DNA from: Diphasiastrum complanatum
Taxonomy: Eukaryota > Streptophyta > Lycopodiopsida > Lycopodiales > Lycopodiaceae
NCBI GenBank assembly: GCA_029204225.1
Contig: CM055096.1
Coordinates: 72,919,349-72,983,348, forward strand
DNA: 64,000 bases
Direction of reading: 5' to 3'
Part shown: piece after piece, positions 1 through 58,260 of the stretch
How the letters are laid out: each line of letters starts with the position of its first letter
How positions within the stretch are numbered: position 1 is the first letter of the stretch
Notes under the pieces: generated by a model
What the model was told of the DNA's origin: nothing
What the model saw: the letters and a program-made list of their open reading frames with translations, nothing else
The model's database searches: none
Made by a program: the position numbers and the translations under genes

Positions 1-600
1 ACTCGATTTTTTTCTCTTCTAAGAATCTTACAAGACATTTTTGACATGCTCAAGTGTTTAAATATAGATGAAAATATGATCTAAGAATATAACTATAAAT
101 TTTCCTAGATATGGATGAAAAAAATTATTCATCATTTATTGAAACATCGCAGGTGCCTTCGTTAGACCAAAAGGTAGCACTAAGAAGTTGTAAGGTCCAA
201 ATCTTATTCAAAAACTAGTTTTTAACACATCACTTGTATGAAATATAACTTGATAGTATGTAGTTCCGAAATCTATATTTTTTGAAGTATTTAGCTCCAC
301 CTAATCAATCAAGCAGATTATCCATCTTGATAATGGATATTTAATATTCTTAATATTTACTGTATTTAACTCCTTATAATCAACACACATTTAGAATCCT
401 CTATTTTTTTACTTTGAGAAGAATAGGAGGAATCCAAGGTGATTTTAAGGGTCTTATATGTCCCATCTTAAGATAATTTTCAATTAGATTAGTGATATGT
501 ACCTCTTCTTTTTGAGATAGGATGATTACTTGGAATTAACTCAACTCTATGATCTAGTGACCTAGAAGGTGGTAAACCATGAGGTAAAATAGAGATTAGC
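1..600 (-). pseudogene. Gypsy retrotransposon reverse transcriptase relic, cut by the window edge
   Basis: Read on the minus strand, broken frames give the order expected of a Ty3/Gypsy reverse transcriptase. A HGLPP block followed by a DH and an ELIP-like stretch lies near 590-530. A GHIRP-x-KSPW block lies near 480. LVLPFGLTKAPAMFQ lies near 200-150. PYLGKFIVIFLDH lies near 110-70, where the catalytic FLDD box has become FLDH. Stops and frameshifts occur throughout, so it is dead. The rest of the element should continue left of the window. The HGLPP block resembles the same block in the two chromodomain Gypsy copies near 23130 and 32780, but this copy is much older and belongs to another lineage. 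Confidence 0.75.
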
Positions 601-1129
601 CTTCTTTTGGAACATTTGCTTCTTTTTCTTGGGTTTTGATGACATTTGATCTAGGTCATCAAAATATTTGTTCTGAGTTCTTTTTTTCTCTTTTTTGGCT
701 TGGATGATGATATTGAATTCACCTGAAATTGGTTCATCAATGCCACCATTGTGATATCATAAGCTTTTATGATTCAAATGACATCCTCAAAAGATTGAAA
801 CACATTTTGCTTGTAATTGTGTGGGTTTGTAGGGGTCTATCAGTGAGTCATTGGGGAATTGGATAATGTGGCCTAGATAGGCTGCAGAGGTGTCCAGTGA
901 GGTGTCACAGTGGTGCATGGGCCTTGGAGGATATAAAGTATACCTATTGGGCTCTCACTAGTGTATGCTTGCTTGCATGATTAGTAGCTACATGCTGCTA
1001 GAATGATTCCTCATTCCTCATTGAGATTGATCCATAGCTTGGGGGCTAGATCCATCTGATCTAGAATTTGGTTGGATTGGTTTGTCCACCATTTGTACCC
1101 TTGTTGGTTGTTTGTTTGGCATGCTTAGA
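601..1129. other. No gene seen; probably eroded retrotransposon interior
   Basis: AT-rich sequence between a Gypsy RT relic and a gag-like relic on the same strand. It would hold protease and zinc-knuckle sequence if the two belong to one element, but I could not recognise any motif here. Confidence 0.4.
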
Positions 1130-1350
1130 TAGGATCTTGTGAATAGGACTTCATATTAGCCAGCAAATCCAGAATAAATTGCCAAAGAGTCAATTTAGAA
1201 TCAAATGATGAAACTTTATTCCATAAATCCATAAATTCCTAGATATAAGAGTCCAAACTCTCTGTCTCCATTTTGTAGTTGATAAATTTTTTATAGTAAT
1301 CTACCTCGTTTGCCATAGCAAATGATTTTCTAAACGATTCCATAAAACTT
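1130..1350 (-). pseudogene. Retrotransposon gag (capsid-like) relic
   Basis: The minus strand gives ESFRKSFAMANEVDYYKKF followed by a stretch containing LDSYI, a stop, EFMDLW and LTLWQFILDLL. The E-x-FR...YY...F...L-x-YI-x-EF-x-L pattern is that of plant LTR-retrotransposon capsid proteins. It lies on the same strand and in the right order to be the gag of the Gypsy relic at 1-600. One stop is visible and the flanks are not recognisable. The assignment rests on pattern only. Confidence 0.5.
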
Positions 1351-1666
1351 TTCTATGTAGTGGGCTTGGTTGCAGGTTATGTGACCACAATGACACTTTT
1401 CTATGAAAAAATAGAACTAGGCTCTCAATTTTTTTTCATTTTTTGAAATGTTAAGAATATTGATATAACTATTCCATTTTATTAACCAAGCTAAATTTTA
1501 TATTTGATGAAATCAAAGGTAATGTGGATTTGTACAAGAGCATTCATTGTCACAAGAACAATACTATGCAATTTGGCTCAAATCATATATCTACTCACAG
1601 TTTCAGACTGGAAATTCATTGGTTTTGATTTCTATCAAGATAGTACCATTCTACAACTTACTCAGT

Positions 1667-1720
1667 GATGGTCAAATTTACAATGGAGCCCACTGATGGT
1701 CAAATTTACAATGGAGCCCA
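1667..1720. repeat. 28-bp tandem duplication
   Basis: The sequence GATGGTCAAATTTACAATGG plus the following GAGCCCAC occurs twice in direct succession just upstream of the Copia gag relic. Confidence 0.8.
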
Positions 1721-1734
1721 CGTCATCAAATTCA

Positions 1735-2110
1735 TCTTTCATTGATAACTTGGATGGTGATAACTATCACATGTGGAAGTTCAGGATTTAAGCTATTTTA
1801 CTAGACAAAGAGTTACGAGAGGTTGTTGAAGGCATGAAGCTTAAACCTTTTATTGAGAAAGTTGCAATTACAAGATGGAGGCAAAAGGATGTAAAGGGCA
1901 CTCATAACTCTTGATATCAAAGCTTTTCATATCAGTGATATCAGGGCAGCTACAACCTCCAATGAAGCATGGGATATTTCAAGCACACTTTATGACATTA
2001 GAAATGTGACTTCCAAGCTTTATTTGAGAAGGAAAATTTTGGAAAATTTCAAGTAATTATAGGTGAGTTCAAAGAAACTTGATTTTGACTAGATAAACAA
2101 ATACAAGATG
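1735..2110 (+). pseudogene. Copia retrotransposon gag relic (UBN2-like)
   Basis: The plus strand near 1745-1840 reads as L-DGDNYHMWKFRI, a stop, then AILLDKELREVVEGMKL. This is the start of a Ty1/Copia gag (W-x-F-R-I-x-A-x-L family signature, DUF4219/UBN2 region). Stops and shifts follow, and after about 2110 the frame is no longer recognisable. A 106-codon open frame at 2199-2519 follows on the same strand but shows no motif I can name; it may be the decayed remainder of gag. Confidence 0.6.
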
Positions 2111-2656
2111 TTCACAAAAACTCCACACATTGCTCACATATCAAGATGCATCCCTCAAAATACTTCGTAGATGACTCAAAGTCCTAAGGAAATCAATTAT
2201 GCATTATGCTCAAGCATACTTTGAATGTTTGCCTAATGATCAACTTAACTTTGAGCACTTTGAACATCTTATGCAAGCTATACTATTTTTGGTATCTCAT
2301 ACAAAAAAATCAACCAATACTTTCTCTAGTTATAATCTGATGGGCGATCTCAATTTGAAACCCACATTCAAGCATAAAGGAACTACAACTAAAGGCAAAA
2401 TGCTTGCTATAAACTTATTACCTAAAGTGTTTCTCTTGAAGGAAGAAATTTTACTACAAAGAGATTCTGCAATTTGGAATAGATATTTAAGAAAAGTGAA
2501 CTTATTCAGCTCAGGTTAATAATACACGCTTCTTGAATTCCAATGATATTTATGAATTAAAACAAATTAGCAGCTGATACAACTTGCAACTGTGGTAACT
2601 CTGACATGTATGCCTTCAAAGAAACGTCTTTGATGCTTGAGCTCCATGATCAATTA

Positions 2657-49027
<46,371 letters not shown>

Positions 49028-49300
49028 CTGCAAAGGGAAAAACAACCATCAAATCTCCTGAGCATGCTGTAGATCCACAGCAGTAATTCTTCTCAGAAAG
49101 AACTCAAAAAAAAAAAAACGGGTAGCTGTTTCTGCTTTCATCATCTGATAAAGCTCCTTGCCTCTCAGATTTCAAGCTCCCAGCTCTGAATAGCAATTTT
49201 CTCGATCAATCCATAATCTAGCAGCAATTACAGAAACAGCACAAGTCGCAGACTTTCGAGAAAAGACGCGAGGCGGGTCGACGAGCACTGGTGGGTGGCG

Positions 49301-49322
49301 AGATATAACTCGACGTGATTGG
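49301..49322 (-). promoter_or_regulatory. Possible TATA and CCAAT boxes of malic enzyme
   Basis: Minus strand TTATATCT at 49308-49301 and CCAAT at 49322-49318, about 270-290 bp upstream of the first recognised exon edge. The position would fit a promoter with a leader exon and a short first intron. Spacing is atypical and this is only a motif match. Confidence 0.3.
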
Positions 49323-51190
49323 CTGAGAGTTGAGCTACTCTAGTGTGGCAAGGGGAATGAAATGAACTTATTCGCCCGTCTTTCAAAAAATCTTCAACCC
49401 AATCAATCAGCCTTCTTTTTCAAATGTAACGTAAAATTTTCATGCTGCAACAACAAATTATAGCTATATCTATATTTCCATCGTCAGTAAGAAAGAAAGC
49501 TTACATTCATTCCCCTTATGGTCAACAAGTTGACGTTTGGGTGTGGCCCCCAACATTATTTCATAACCTCAGCCCCCATTTTATTTTCAAGGTCTTTATT
49601 TAACATGACATCGTTTAGATTCTTGAATCTTAAGCAATGAGGACTCTCCCAAGGGTGCTTTTTTCCATAATTTAGGGGTCGATCTAAATGACCTACATTC
49701 ACGTTTCCACCTCAACCACCACAATTATATGGTCATAAAATAATGGTGAAAGTCAAAATGTTGAGTCATAATTGAATGGTCATATAATCATGGTGAGTTG
49801 TAATCGAAAAAGGTGGGGGGGGCATTCCTCCCAAGAAGGGCAGAAACCACAATCACAATGATCTCACCAGTGCACTCCCTAGCATGGTGCTAGATTAAGC
49901 AAAACAATTCACTTGGGATTATAATCATGGTGAAGTTATTATGCCAAGTCATGATTGAACATTTATTGAACATATCTCAAAGGTCATTAGAAAATCCTTT
50001 CCCAAGTGCAAAGGATGTCAACATTGACAAAGTCTTCCTTTCTATTTTATAGCTGAAATTTTTTAATATACCACTATGTTGACTATTATGGACTAGAATA
50101 ATAAAATATAATTTGCAATTTTATCTTGGATTGTAGATTGTAGTTTAAACTTTGCTTCCAATTTCTTTGACTATGAATGTATACAATTTTTTTTGTTTTG
50201 CATACATGACTAAGCAACTAGTGGTTGTTATATACAACCTGGCAATGCCATTTACGAAGCTAAGCTCCTTAGATGTCACCACTCAGTGGTCGGGATTCAA
50301 GCTTGCACCTTTCCGGTGGCAATCAACAACTCTAATCATGCACCCCACTACGATAGACAAAGTGTACATTTCTAATTAAGCACCTTTATTTAATCATAAC
50401 CTACTTTAAGCAAATTCCCTCAAAGAAGGACAATTGGCACAATTTTTGCAATATTTGATCCACCTTATGAATGAACGAGAGGAGGACTTGGATCTTTTAC
50501 GTTTGTAAAGGTATGCATTATTGTTGTCTGAAAATCTTAGTTATGGTGGTATTCTTAAGTTACATTTGTGTCATGTCCATTTGTTGTGTGCAACTAATTA
50601 GAAAGAATTTTGAGACAAAGAATGACAAAATTCATGCAAAAAAATTGTAATTTTTATTTCAATTACTTTACATGTTGTAGCTTTTAATGTTGATAGGAAA
50701 TCTTGTAGATCAGCCTTTTTCCATTCATGACGAATAGAGAATGATGGTTGTCCAATTAACCCAAATCATTTACTCAAAAGAGATATAGTTGACCTTTGTA
50801 AATGATTAGTTATTGTCAATTTAAAATTAGAACTAAATCATCAAACCTTGATTGATTTTTAACGTTCATTTTCTCTTGCTCTTCAAATCACTCTACAACA
50901 TTCAATACTAGTACATTTTAAAAAAAAACACTAGTTGACATGTTGCACAACTAATAGAACTATAATACTTTTGTTGTGTTACTGTTTTCAATAAATTCAA
51001 GTGCTTTTACAATCCAAATTGATGTCTTTTATTATTTTCAAAAGTATAACAAGACTCTCAACTTGAATTTTGTCAAGTGTAGCACACATTTCAACTCATA
51101 GGTATTTTTCAAGAAAATATGTTAAATATATTAAAATTTAAATTTTTTATTTTTGTTTTGCTGTAATTATTACTATTTATTTCTTTGTTC
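49323..51190. other. Upstream flank of malic enzyme, no gene seen
   Basis: AT-rich sequence without recognisable coding or repeat structure. Confidence 0.5.
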
Positions 51191-51500
51191 TTTTCATATT
51201 TTTATATTTTTAAGGTTTTGATTTTTTAAAATTTTGTAATATTTATATTTTTTTGATTTTTTTAGATTTGATTTTTGAAATTTTTTATATTTTTTTATAT
51301 TTGATTTTTGAAAATTTATAGTTTTATTTTACATTAAATTTACTTTTTTATTTTTTATTTTTTGAAATTTGAATTTTGAGTTTTTTAGTTTTGAATTTTG
51401 AGTTTTTGAATTTTGAATTTTGGATTATTTTTTATTTTATTTTTAAATTTTATTTTCGATTTTAAATTTTCTAATTTTTAGAATTGCTATTTTATTCTTC
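51190..51500. repeat. Low-complexity T-rich tract
   Basis: Repeated TTTTGAATTTTGAG and TTTATTTTT words; no other structure. Confidence 0.8.
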
Positions 51501-51514
51501 CACATAATAAAAAC

Positions 51515-51985
51515 ACCTCTTTGATGCTGAGCATAGCAAAAAGCACATCTCTTTGCTCATCATAGCAAAGAGCACTTCTTTTTGCTCATCATAGCAAAGA
51601 GCATCTCTCTTTGCTCATTATAGCAAAAAGCACCTCTCTTTGCTAATGCTCGTCATAGTAAAGCACCTCGTTGTTATGCTTTTTGCGATGTTGAGCATAG
51701 CAACAAGGTCTTTCTTATGTTGAGCATAGAAATGAAGATGGACATACATATACATAAGATGGGAAGTTTGCATATGATAGTGTGTGAGGATAGCAACAAG
51801 GTCTTTACTATGCTAAGCATAGCTAAAAGACGTGCTTTTTGCCATGCTCAGCATAGCAGATCACCTTTTGACTATGCTTATTACCTTCTCAGCATAGCAA
51901 ATCACCTCTTTACTATGCTTATTCCTCCTCAGCATAGCAAAAAATAATGCTAAGCATAACAAAGAGATGTGCTTTGCTATCTAAA
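51515..51985. repeat. Minisatellite of inverted GCATAGCAAAG words
   Basis: Units of about 27-30 bp such as TTTGCTCATCATAGCAAAGA followed by GCACTTCT are repeated four to five times from 51520 to 51650. The section from 51670 on alternates AGCATAGCAAA with its inverse TTTGCTATGCT-like forms. Each unit can form a short hairpin. Confidence 0.8.
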
Positions 51986-52133
51986 GGTGCTTTGAATACA
52001 TCTAGATAAAAATAAAATTTTAGATTTTGAAAATTAGATATTTAAAATATTAAATATCAAAAATTAAAACAATTAACAAATGTTAAATTTTAAATTACAA
52101 TAATAATAATTTTAGATCTAGAGATTTTTAATT

Positions 52134-52877
52134 TTATATTAAATAAAAAAATGACAAAAGATAGATCCAAGCATATCTTGAATTATCATCAATGAATGTT
52201 ACATACATTCTAGCACCTCCAATTGATACTTGAGAAAAGCTATGCACATAAGAATGAATAATCTCTAAGGGAGTGGAAGATCTAGTGGTAGAGCTTTGAT
52301 AAAGTTGCTTGTGAGTCTTTGAGAGACTACAAGCTTCGCGCATCTTACCACATGACTTTGACAAGGACTTTGGAAGGCCGAGAGCTAGCTCCTTTGTACA
52401 CATGATCTCCATAGATTTGAAGTTAGAATGGCCTAACCTCTTGTGCCAAAGCTCAACTTGAGTGATCTCCTCCTTTTCCATAGTTACACTCTCAATAGCA
52501 ACATTAGCATCCAATTTAAACAATCTCCCTTGTTTAAAACCAATAGAAAAAACTCCATGCTTGAAGTGGACATCTAAGCCATTATCCATTAGTTGACCAA
52601 CACTTAGCAAGTTCTTCGTGATTGATGGACCATAAAGAACATTGTCTAGATCCATTCTTTTAGAAGATCCTAGACATAAAAAAGATGGTACCAACACATG
52701 ATCTATTCTACAATCTTGATAACTTGTAGTAAAGATAAACTTTTTAGCACCATTGAAAGAGAGTAGAATAGAGAAGGAATCCTTTTGATAAGTCATGTGG
52801 GAACTTGCCCCACTATCAATCCACCATGTGTCATTTGGCTTGCCTTTGCTTGTTGGTGAGGATGTGGATGCCATCAA
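52134..52877 (-). pseudogene. Copia pol fragment: protease and integrase start
   Basis: 247 open codons. The protease active site is WWIDSGASSHMT. The GAG-pre-integrase block is ELWHKRLGHSNFKSM, with the integrase zinc-ligand region SCGKMREACSLSKTHK. The catalytic-core start is YVTFIDDNSRYAWIYLL. It ends abruptly at 52134 and no RT follows, so the element is 3'-truncated next to the AT-rich tract. Confidence 0.9.
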
Positions 52878-52890
52878 AGGTGAGTTTCAC

Positions 52891-53730
52891 TCATCTTCCT
52901 CCTCTTTTTGTGTGTGCAATTTGCATCTTGTAGCATTCAAATGCCAAATACCCCTTCTTTTCACAAAAGAAGCATTTTAGCTTGAAATTGTCTTTCTTGG
53001 CTTTTGCCTTTGAGCTTGTTGCTTGATCCTCTTCCTTAGCATCCTTGCTTTGGTTCTTCTTGAATACTTTGGCCTTCTTTTGTTCCTTTTCTTGAGAAAT
53101 TGGCTTTCTCATCTCCATCATGCAAGGACAAGGAACTCATCCTATGACATGTTGGATTCTACATTCCTCGGCCACAAGCACACTATGAGCTTGTCTATGG
53201 AAGGTAGGCTTTCTTGAATGGCAAGCTTTGGACCAAGTTGGAGTACTTATCTCCAAGTCCATTGAGGATCACTTGTACAAGTTTATTATCATGAATCTTA
53301 TCTCCTAATGAAGCAAGTTCTTTGTTGAGAGATTTGATTATAAGCACATATTTTTGTGCACATTCATCACTTCTCCTCATGCTTCTTGGTTTCTTAGCAT
53401 AAGCGCATGTTGGATTCATATATTGCTTTTAATGAATCCCAAGCTTCCTTGAGAAGTTCATTATTAGCATTCAATTTCACACAATGTAATGCTAGTCTTG
53501 CCCGATTCTTGTGCTTCACCAATTCTTGTCCACCTAGAGGTTCATCCTCTTCATCTAGAACAAGATCAACGAGGTCTTGGAGCACAAGGAGTGACTCCAT
53601 CTCTTGCCCTCTTCTTGTACTTCACCAATTCTTGTCCACCTAGAGGTTCATCCTCTTCATCTAGGACAAGGTCAATGAGGTCTTAGAGCACAAGGAGTGA
53701 CTCCATAATCACTTTTCAAATGGAGTAATT
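52891..53730 (-). pseudogene. Copia gag fragments with zinc knuckle and internal duplication
   Basis: Minus pieces upstream of the protease: a Lys-rich stretch and CCHC-type knuckle CFFCEKKGYLAFEC (His changed to Tyr) at about 52930-52975. ILNGLGDKYSNLVQSL lies near 53250. ARLALHCVKLNANNELLKEA lies near 53460-53510. Frameshifts separate them. A 106-bp tandem duplication (53514-53619 and 53620-53725) lies at the upstream edge. Confidence 0.8.
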
Positions 53731-56080
53731 TGTAGAATTTAACATCTCACTAGCTTCTAAGAAGAATGCATCTATTGATCTCATCTTGCTAATGACTTGT
53801 ACAATTAATGTATTTCTCGGCCTTCTCTAGAATCTCTACAAAAAAACAAGATTCTAATTCTAGAAGCTCACTAAGCCTTCACTAGATTTGAATGACTCAA
53901 AATAGACTTCTAGCCTTTCAAGTGACTTTTAGTCTTGGCTCCCTCTCACTAAGATTGAATGGAAGTATGATGGGTTCACTTCAAATTCAAATCAAATCAA
54001 AAAATTAATGATTATGGCAAAACAATTGATCCAACAAGACCTAAAAAATCACTTTTTAGGACTTGTTATAAGCTCTTAGTAATCGGATTCCATGACTCAA
54101 AGTCAAATCTCAATTAATGGCATTTGATCTTTGATGTTTCCTCTTTGATTTGCATCAAATCTCATCAAGATAATGTATATAGAAATTATGAGGATCTAAT
54201 GAATAATGGAACCTAAAAATAGGTAGAGTATTTCCCACACATGTGAAAAGTACACATGTAGCCCACTATCAAATATAGATCTCAATAATTGAAGCAATCA
54301 CTTAGTATAGGCTCGCCCTCTCAAAACTATATTTTTAGCATGAAACTTGCTAAATTGGGATTGAGTTTTGATCATCAATTAAACTCATGTACTTTAATAT
54401 GATACCATGTTAAAAATAGTGTTTAGGATCCTAAATGGATCTACAAAATATCCTCAAGAGTGATTGAATACATGTTTAATCAATCTATTACAAACCTAGC
54501 ACTCAAATCTTGCAATTTTGATCTAATCAAGCAAGAACAATCAAATTATGATCAAGACACTTGAGAACAGCCTCACATGTGTGAAGTACAATCGATAATG
54601 TGGCCTAACAACTTATCATCAACTTTACTAAGTTTGGATTGCATTGACATCAAAAAATTACAACACAAATGGTGTAAAAACTCGAGATTGACAAGTGTTC
54701 CAAAATCATGATCTCTCTCACATTGAATGAAGTACAAAGAGGATCATGTCCTTGGATGGCTGAGTAGGTTCCACACGTGTTCAGGTACCAAATTTTTATT
54801 AGGTTTACCTACTCAAGTCAATTTGACCTAACCATTAGGTATACCATCTATCGTAGTTAGATCAACACCAACTTCCTTGATTTTTGGAGGTAGTTCCTAA
54901 AATTTAGGAAACTTGACCAAACTTGCTATGTAACTCCTATGATTAGGATCTAACTACCCTATACCTATTCCTCACACATGGGAACATCCTCTCACACATG
55001 TGGATTACAAAATGTATAATAAACTATATGTTCAATTTTCACAAAGAGTGACTACTATTGAAACTTGAACTGAACTAAATCAATATTATAGATTAATCTA
55101 CCGGTCTATTTATAGTTGTTGATGGCACATCCCTAACAAATGTGCCAATATCCACCTAGCAACTGACACATGGAGATAAGGGATTGGACCCGAAATATGT
55201 AATGGATAAGTCTCATTTGGTGACCCTCGGATATTGTTTTAGGTCTGCTCAATGTAGGGTGTGTAGATTCGATGGTGAGCAGCCCTTCGCCTGTCAAGAA
55301 GGGTTAGAACACAAAGACAGATTCCTAACTATGTCTGGTTGCTAGTTTAGATGCTTTCCTAACTCTACTTTAACACTAACTTTAACCCTACTTTCGCTAA
55401 CACTAACCACAAGCAATCATCAAGATAGTAGGTGAAAGAGGAAAGAGAGAGAGGTCAGATGGAGGTTAGCTCATGTGCTCAATGTGCATGCTAATGGAAA
55501 AGCCATAACTAGTTAAAAAAATAACAATGGAAATGAAAGCAAAAGCATACACAACAAAAGCACAAGCAAGAGTGATTAGCTCATGAGGATGTTTTGGCTC
55601 TCCAATTTGGTAGAGTCTCCTCCTCTCAATAAGCATGTAAAATGGTGTACAATAGGTGTCTTTTTATCTTTGGTGTGGCCCTTGCCCCTTGCTTCCTATT
55701 GGCTACTTGCAAGAAGTTGGGATTGAAATTCACACCCTTCAAAAGAAACACAAACTAATCTATGGTGCACAAGGAAGCACACCCCACCTACCACCATTTG
55801 AATTTTGACTAATTACAAAACTTAGGAACTAAGTTTAACTTAACCTTTGGCCTTCTAATATTATTATTTACATGGCCCAAAGTCAAGTTTATTCAAAATA
55901 AATTATTTACAAGTGCACATTGGGCCATGGGCTTACGCACGCAGGGGATGCCACGGCCCTCACAATTTATTTCTACTTCTTTTGGCTAATTTATTTATTT
56001 ACATATGAATACCCCCATCAGGGCGACTTGAAGTAGTGCCAGTCCCTCGACACTATGGCGTTTAGTAAAGCCCCTGGTTT
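53731..56080. other. No gene recognised; possible retrotransposon flanks
   Basis: About 2.3 kb, AT-rich. It could include LTR or untranslated sequence of the Copia element on its left and of the Gypsy element on its right, but I found no paired LTR. Confidence 0.4.
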
Positions 56081-56082
56081 GC

Positions 56083-58260
56083 TCATCGTTGTTGGATGAT
56101 GTAACTTGTAACTTCCTCCATGAATGCCAAATTTTTTGTGCTTTTCACATCCTTGGGGGCTAGGAAAAATTTGTGGATGCCTGTGAGCCAAAATTGGTCA
56201 GTCCACACTTGGAATTTGCTTGTCCAGGGATTGCCGAGTAATGCTGCTCTATAGTACACTTGAGCCACTAGGATTTGGTCTTCAACTTTTTCAGATGCCA
56301 GGGCTGTGTTAGGATCAAAACAGATGCGGGGTAAGAAGTCATCCCATTTGGTGGGGATGCACATTATAAATTCTAAGTCTTGGGCCTGCTGCGTCAGATT
56401 CTTGATGCTGGATCTCTAGTGCCACTATGCTTTTACCTTTGTCTTGGCCCGTACTAGCCTGTGCAGCTCCAAATATAGGTGGCGGTGGAATTACCACTAA
56501 GGTTGGCTGCAGTTGTTCTTTCATGTGTCGTTGGCAGGCCTTGAGAGTGGTTTTAGCTTGTCCATCTCGTTTTGGCTGAGAGGACAATTGGTGGGAACAG
56601 GTTGGGCTAATCAAACTACTTATTATTGTTGTAAGCGCTGCACCTCCGCTCCTAGACGTTCATTCTCTATTCGTCCGTTGTTGATTTGAAGAGGTCTTTA
56701 ATATATCTCTGGAGATCTACTTCGTGTTGTTCCAGTTTTAGCACCTTATCTTTCTCTGCATGCTCATGTTTTGTGGCCACCTATAGGTCTTGCTGGAACT
56801 AGGTGATTTTTGCTCTCAATTTTGTATTATTGGTGGCCAATTTGAATACACGGCCGTCCAACAAGGCTTTGGCTGCTACCGCATCCTAGACAAAGGTTCC
56901 CAATATTTGGTACGTCGTCGTGAGATCCGTAGGCCCGGCCGGTATGGTACTGCTCGCAAGGGCTTGGTGAGATGTCGTCTGGATGACCTGTACACTATCG
57001 TCATCATCTTCGACAAGCTTTTCTTGCTCGACCATGTTGTTTGGTGCAGTGGAATCAGCACGGTCAGACAATGGCACATACTTTGTCTGCTGGAATGCAT
57101 CATCGGTTGTCACCCTCGGCAGATGAAGTGGATGGTGGGATGAATGGAATGGCGAACTTGTGAAGAGATTGTACAATGCATTGTTCGAAGAATAGAATAA
57201 GAGGAATGACAGGAAACTGCAGGGTGTTATCGAGGATGGACGGGGAGATTGTGGAGGTGTGAGATTGAAGATTTTCATCCAATCAAGCGTGTCGGTGGGC
57301 GATATCTGGGAATCGAGAGGGTTAATGTTAGGAAGTGGAGTGGAAATGGAAGAAGTAAGAGATGCAGGAGGGCTGGAAGATGCGATGGTGATAGAGGGTG
57401 GAGGTGATGGTACTAGAAGTGGTGATAGCAGTGGATGTGAAAGTGGTAGCGGAAGAAGCGGAAGCAAGACGAGATGGTTGGTCCATTGTCGGGTGGCAAG
57501 AGAGCTAGCTGAGGTTGAGGCAGCACCAGGCATACGTTTGTTGGCCAGTGAGTTAGTTGAAGCGGAGTGAGTAGTAGTAAGTGTGGTGGTAGGGGGAACA
57601 AGGCTGTTGTATGGAATGGTGGTGGATAGGACATCAGATTGATTAAAATCTTGAACTTTCTATTCAAGGAGGGTACATGCGAGGTTGTAGAGAAGGGACC
57701 CTGTGGCGATTTGGTCGCGAGGGTTGGGTTTGATGGCCAGGTACAATTAATTGGTAGCGAAGGAGTACCAATCATAGAGCACTATCGAGGGGTTAGAAAA
57801 TTCTTTGTAGGATTCCACAATTTGACTAAGGAGGCTAGATTGAATGCGATGCTTTCGCAAGGTTGATATGACTAGGAAATTGTTCAGCAGATGGGCAACG
57901 GCTTGGACGGTGGGGTTATTGATAGCCTCTATCAAATAAACATTGTTAGTCTTCAGAACGATTTTAGGAGTAGGAGGGGTTAGGTAGGGTTGGATGAGCT
58001 GAGGGGCACGGCAGTGAGTAGGCTTGGGTCTATCACCAGAAACAATCCCGATGGGAGCTAGGGAATTAGCATTCACATGCACAGGGTGCAACTTATCATG
58101 GTATTGGATGTAGAACCGGTTTTCCTTTGCATCCCACGTGGCAAAGGCTATGAGGATGAAGTCCATGTTAATAGTGGAGGTGAATAGCGGTGGGTAAATG
58201 CCCATTGCTTGGAGAAGAAGACCAACTACTTGGAGCCATGGTGCGATCAGAGACTCTGAA
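56083..58260 (-). pseudogene. Unrecognised decayed reading frame downstream of a Gypsy integrase
   Basis: Consecutive minus-strand open blocks look like one protein: MGIYPPLFTSTINMDFILIA with FATWDAKENRFYIQYHDKLH (58205-57747), then a Ser/Thr/Pro-rich block (57533-56886). A coiled-coil-like block with EKDKVLKLEQHEVDLQRYI lies at about 56780-56690. Blocks at 56614-56339 and 56364-56083 (MCIPTKWDDFLPRICFDPNT) follow. I do not recognise the family. It lies on the same strand and 3' of the Gypsy pol relic, where Athila/Tat elements can carry an extra ORF. It is broken by several stops. Confidence 0.4.

Noticed and set aside
51515-51985. CRISPR-like regular repeats
   Set aside because: Plant nuclear context, units overlap and invert, no unique spacers.
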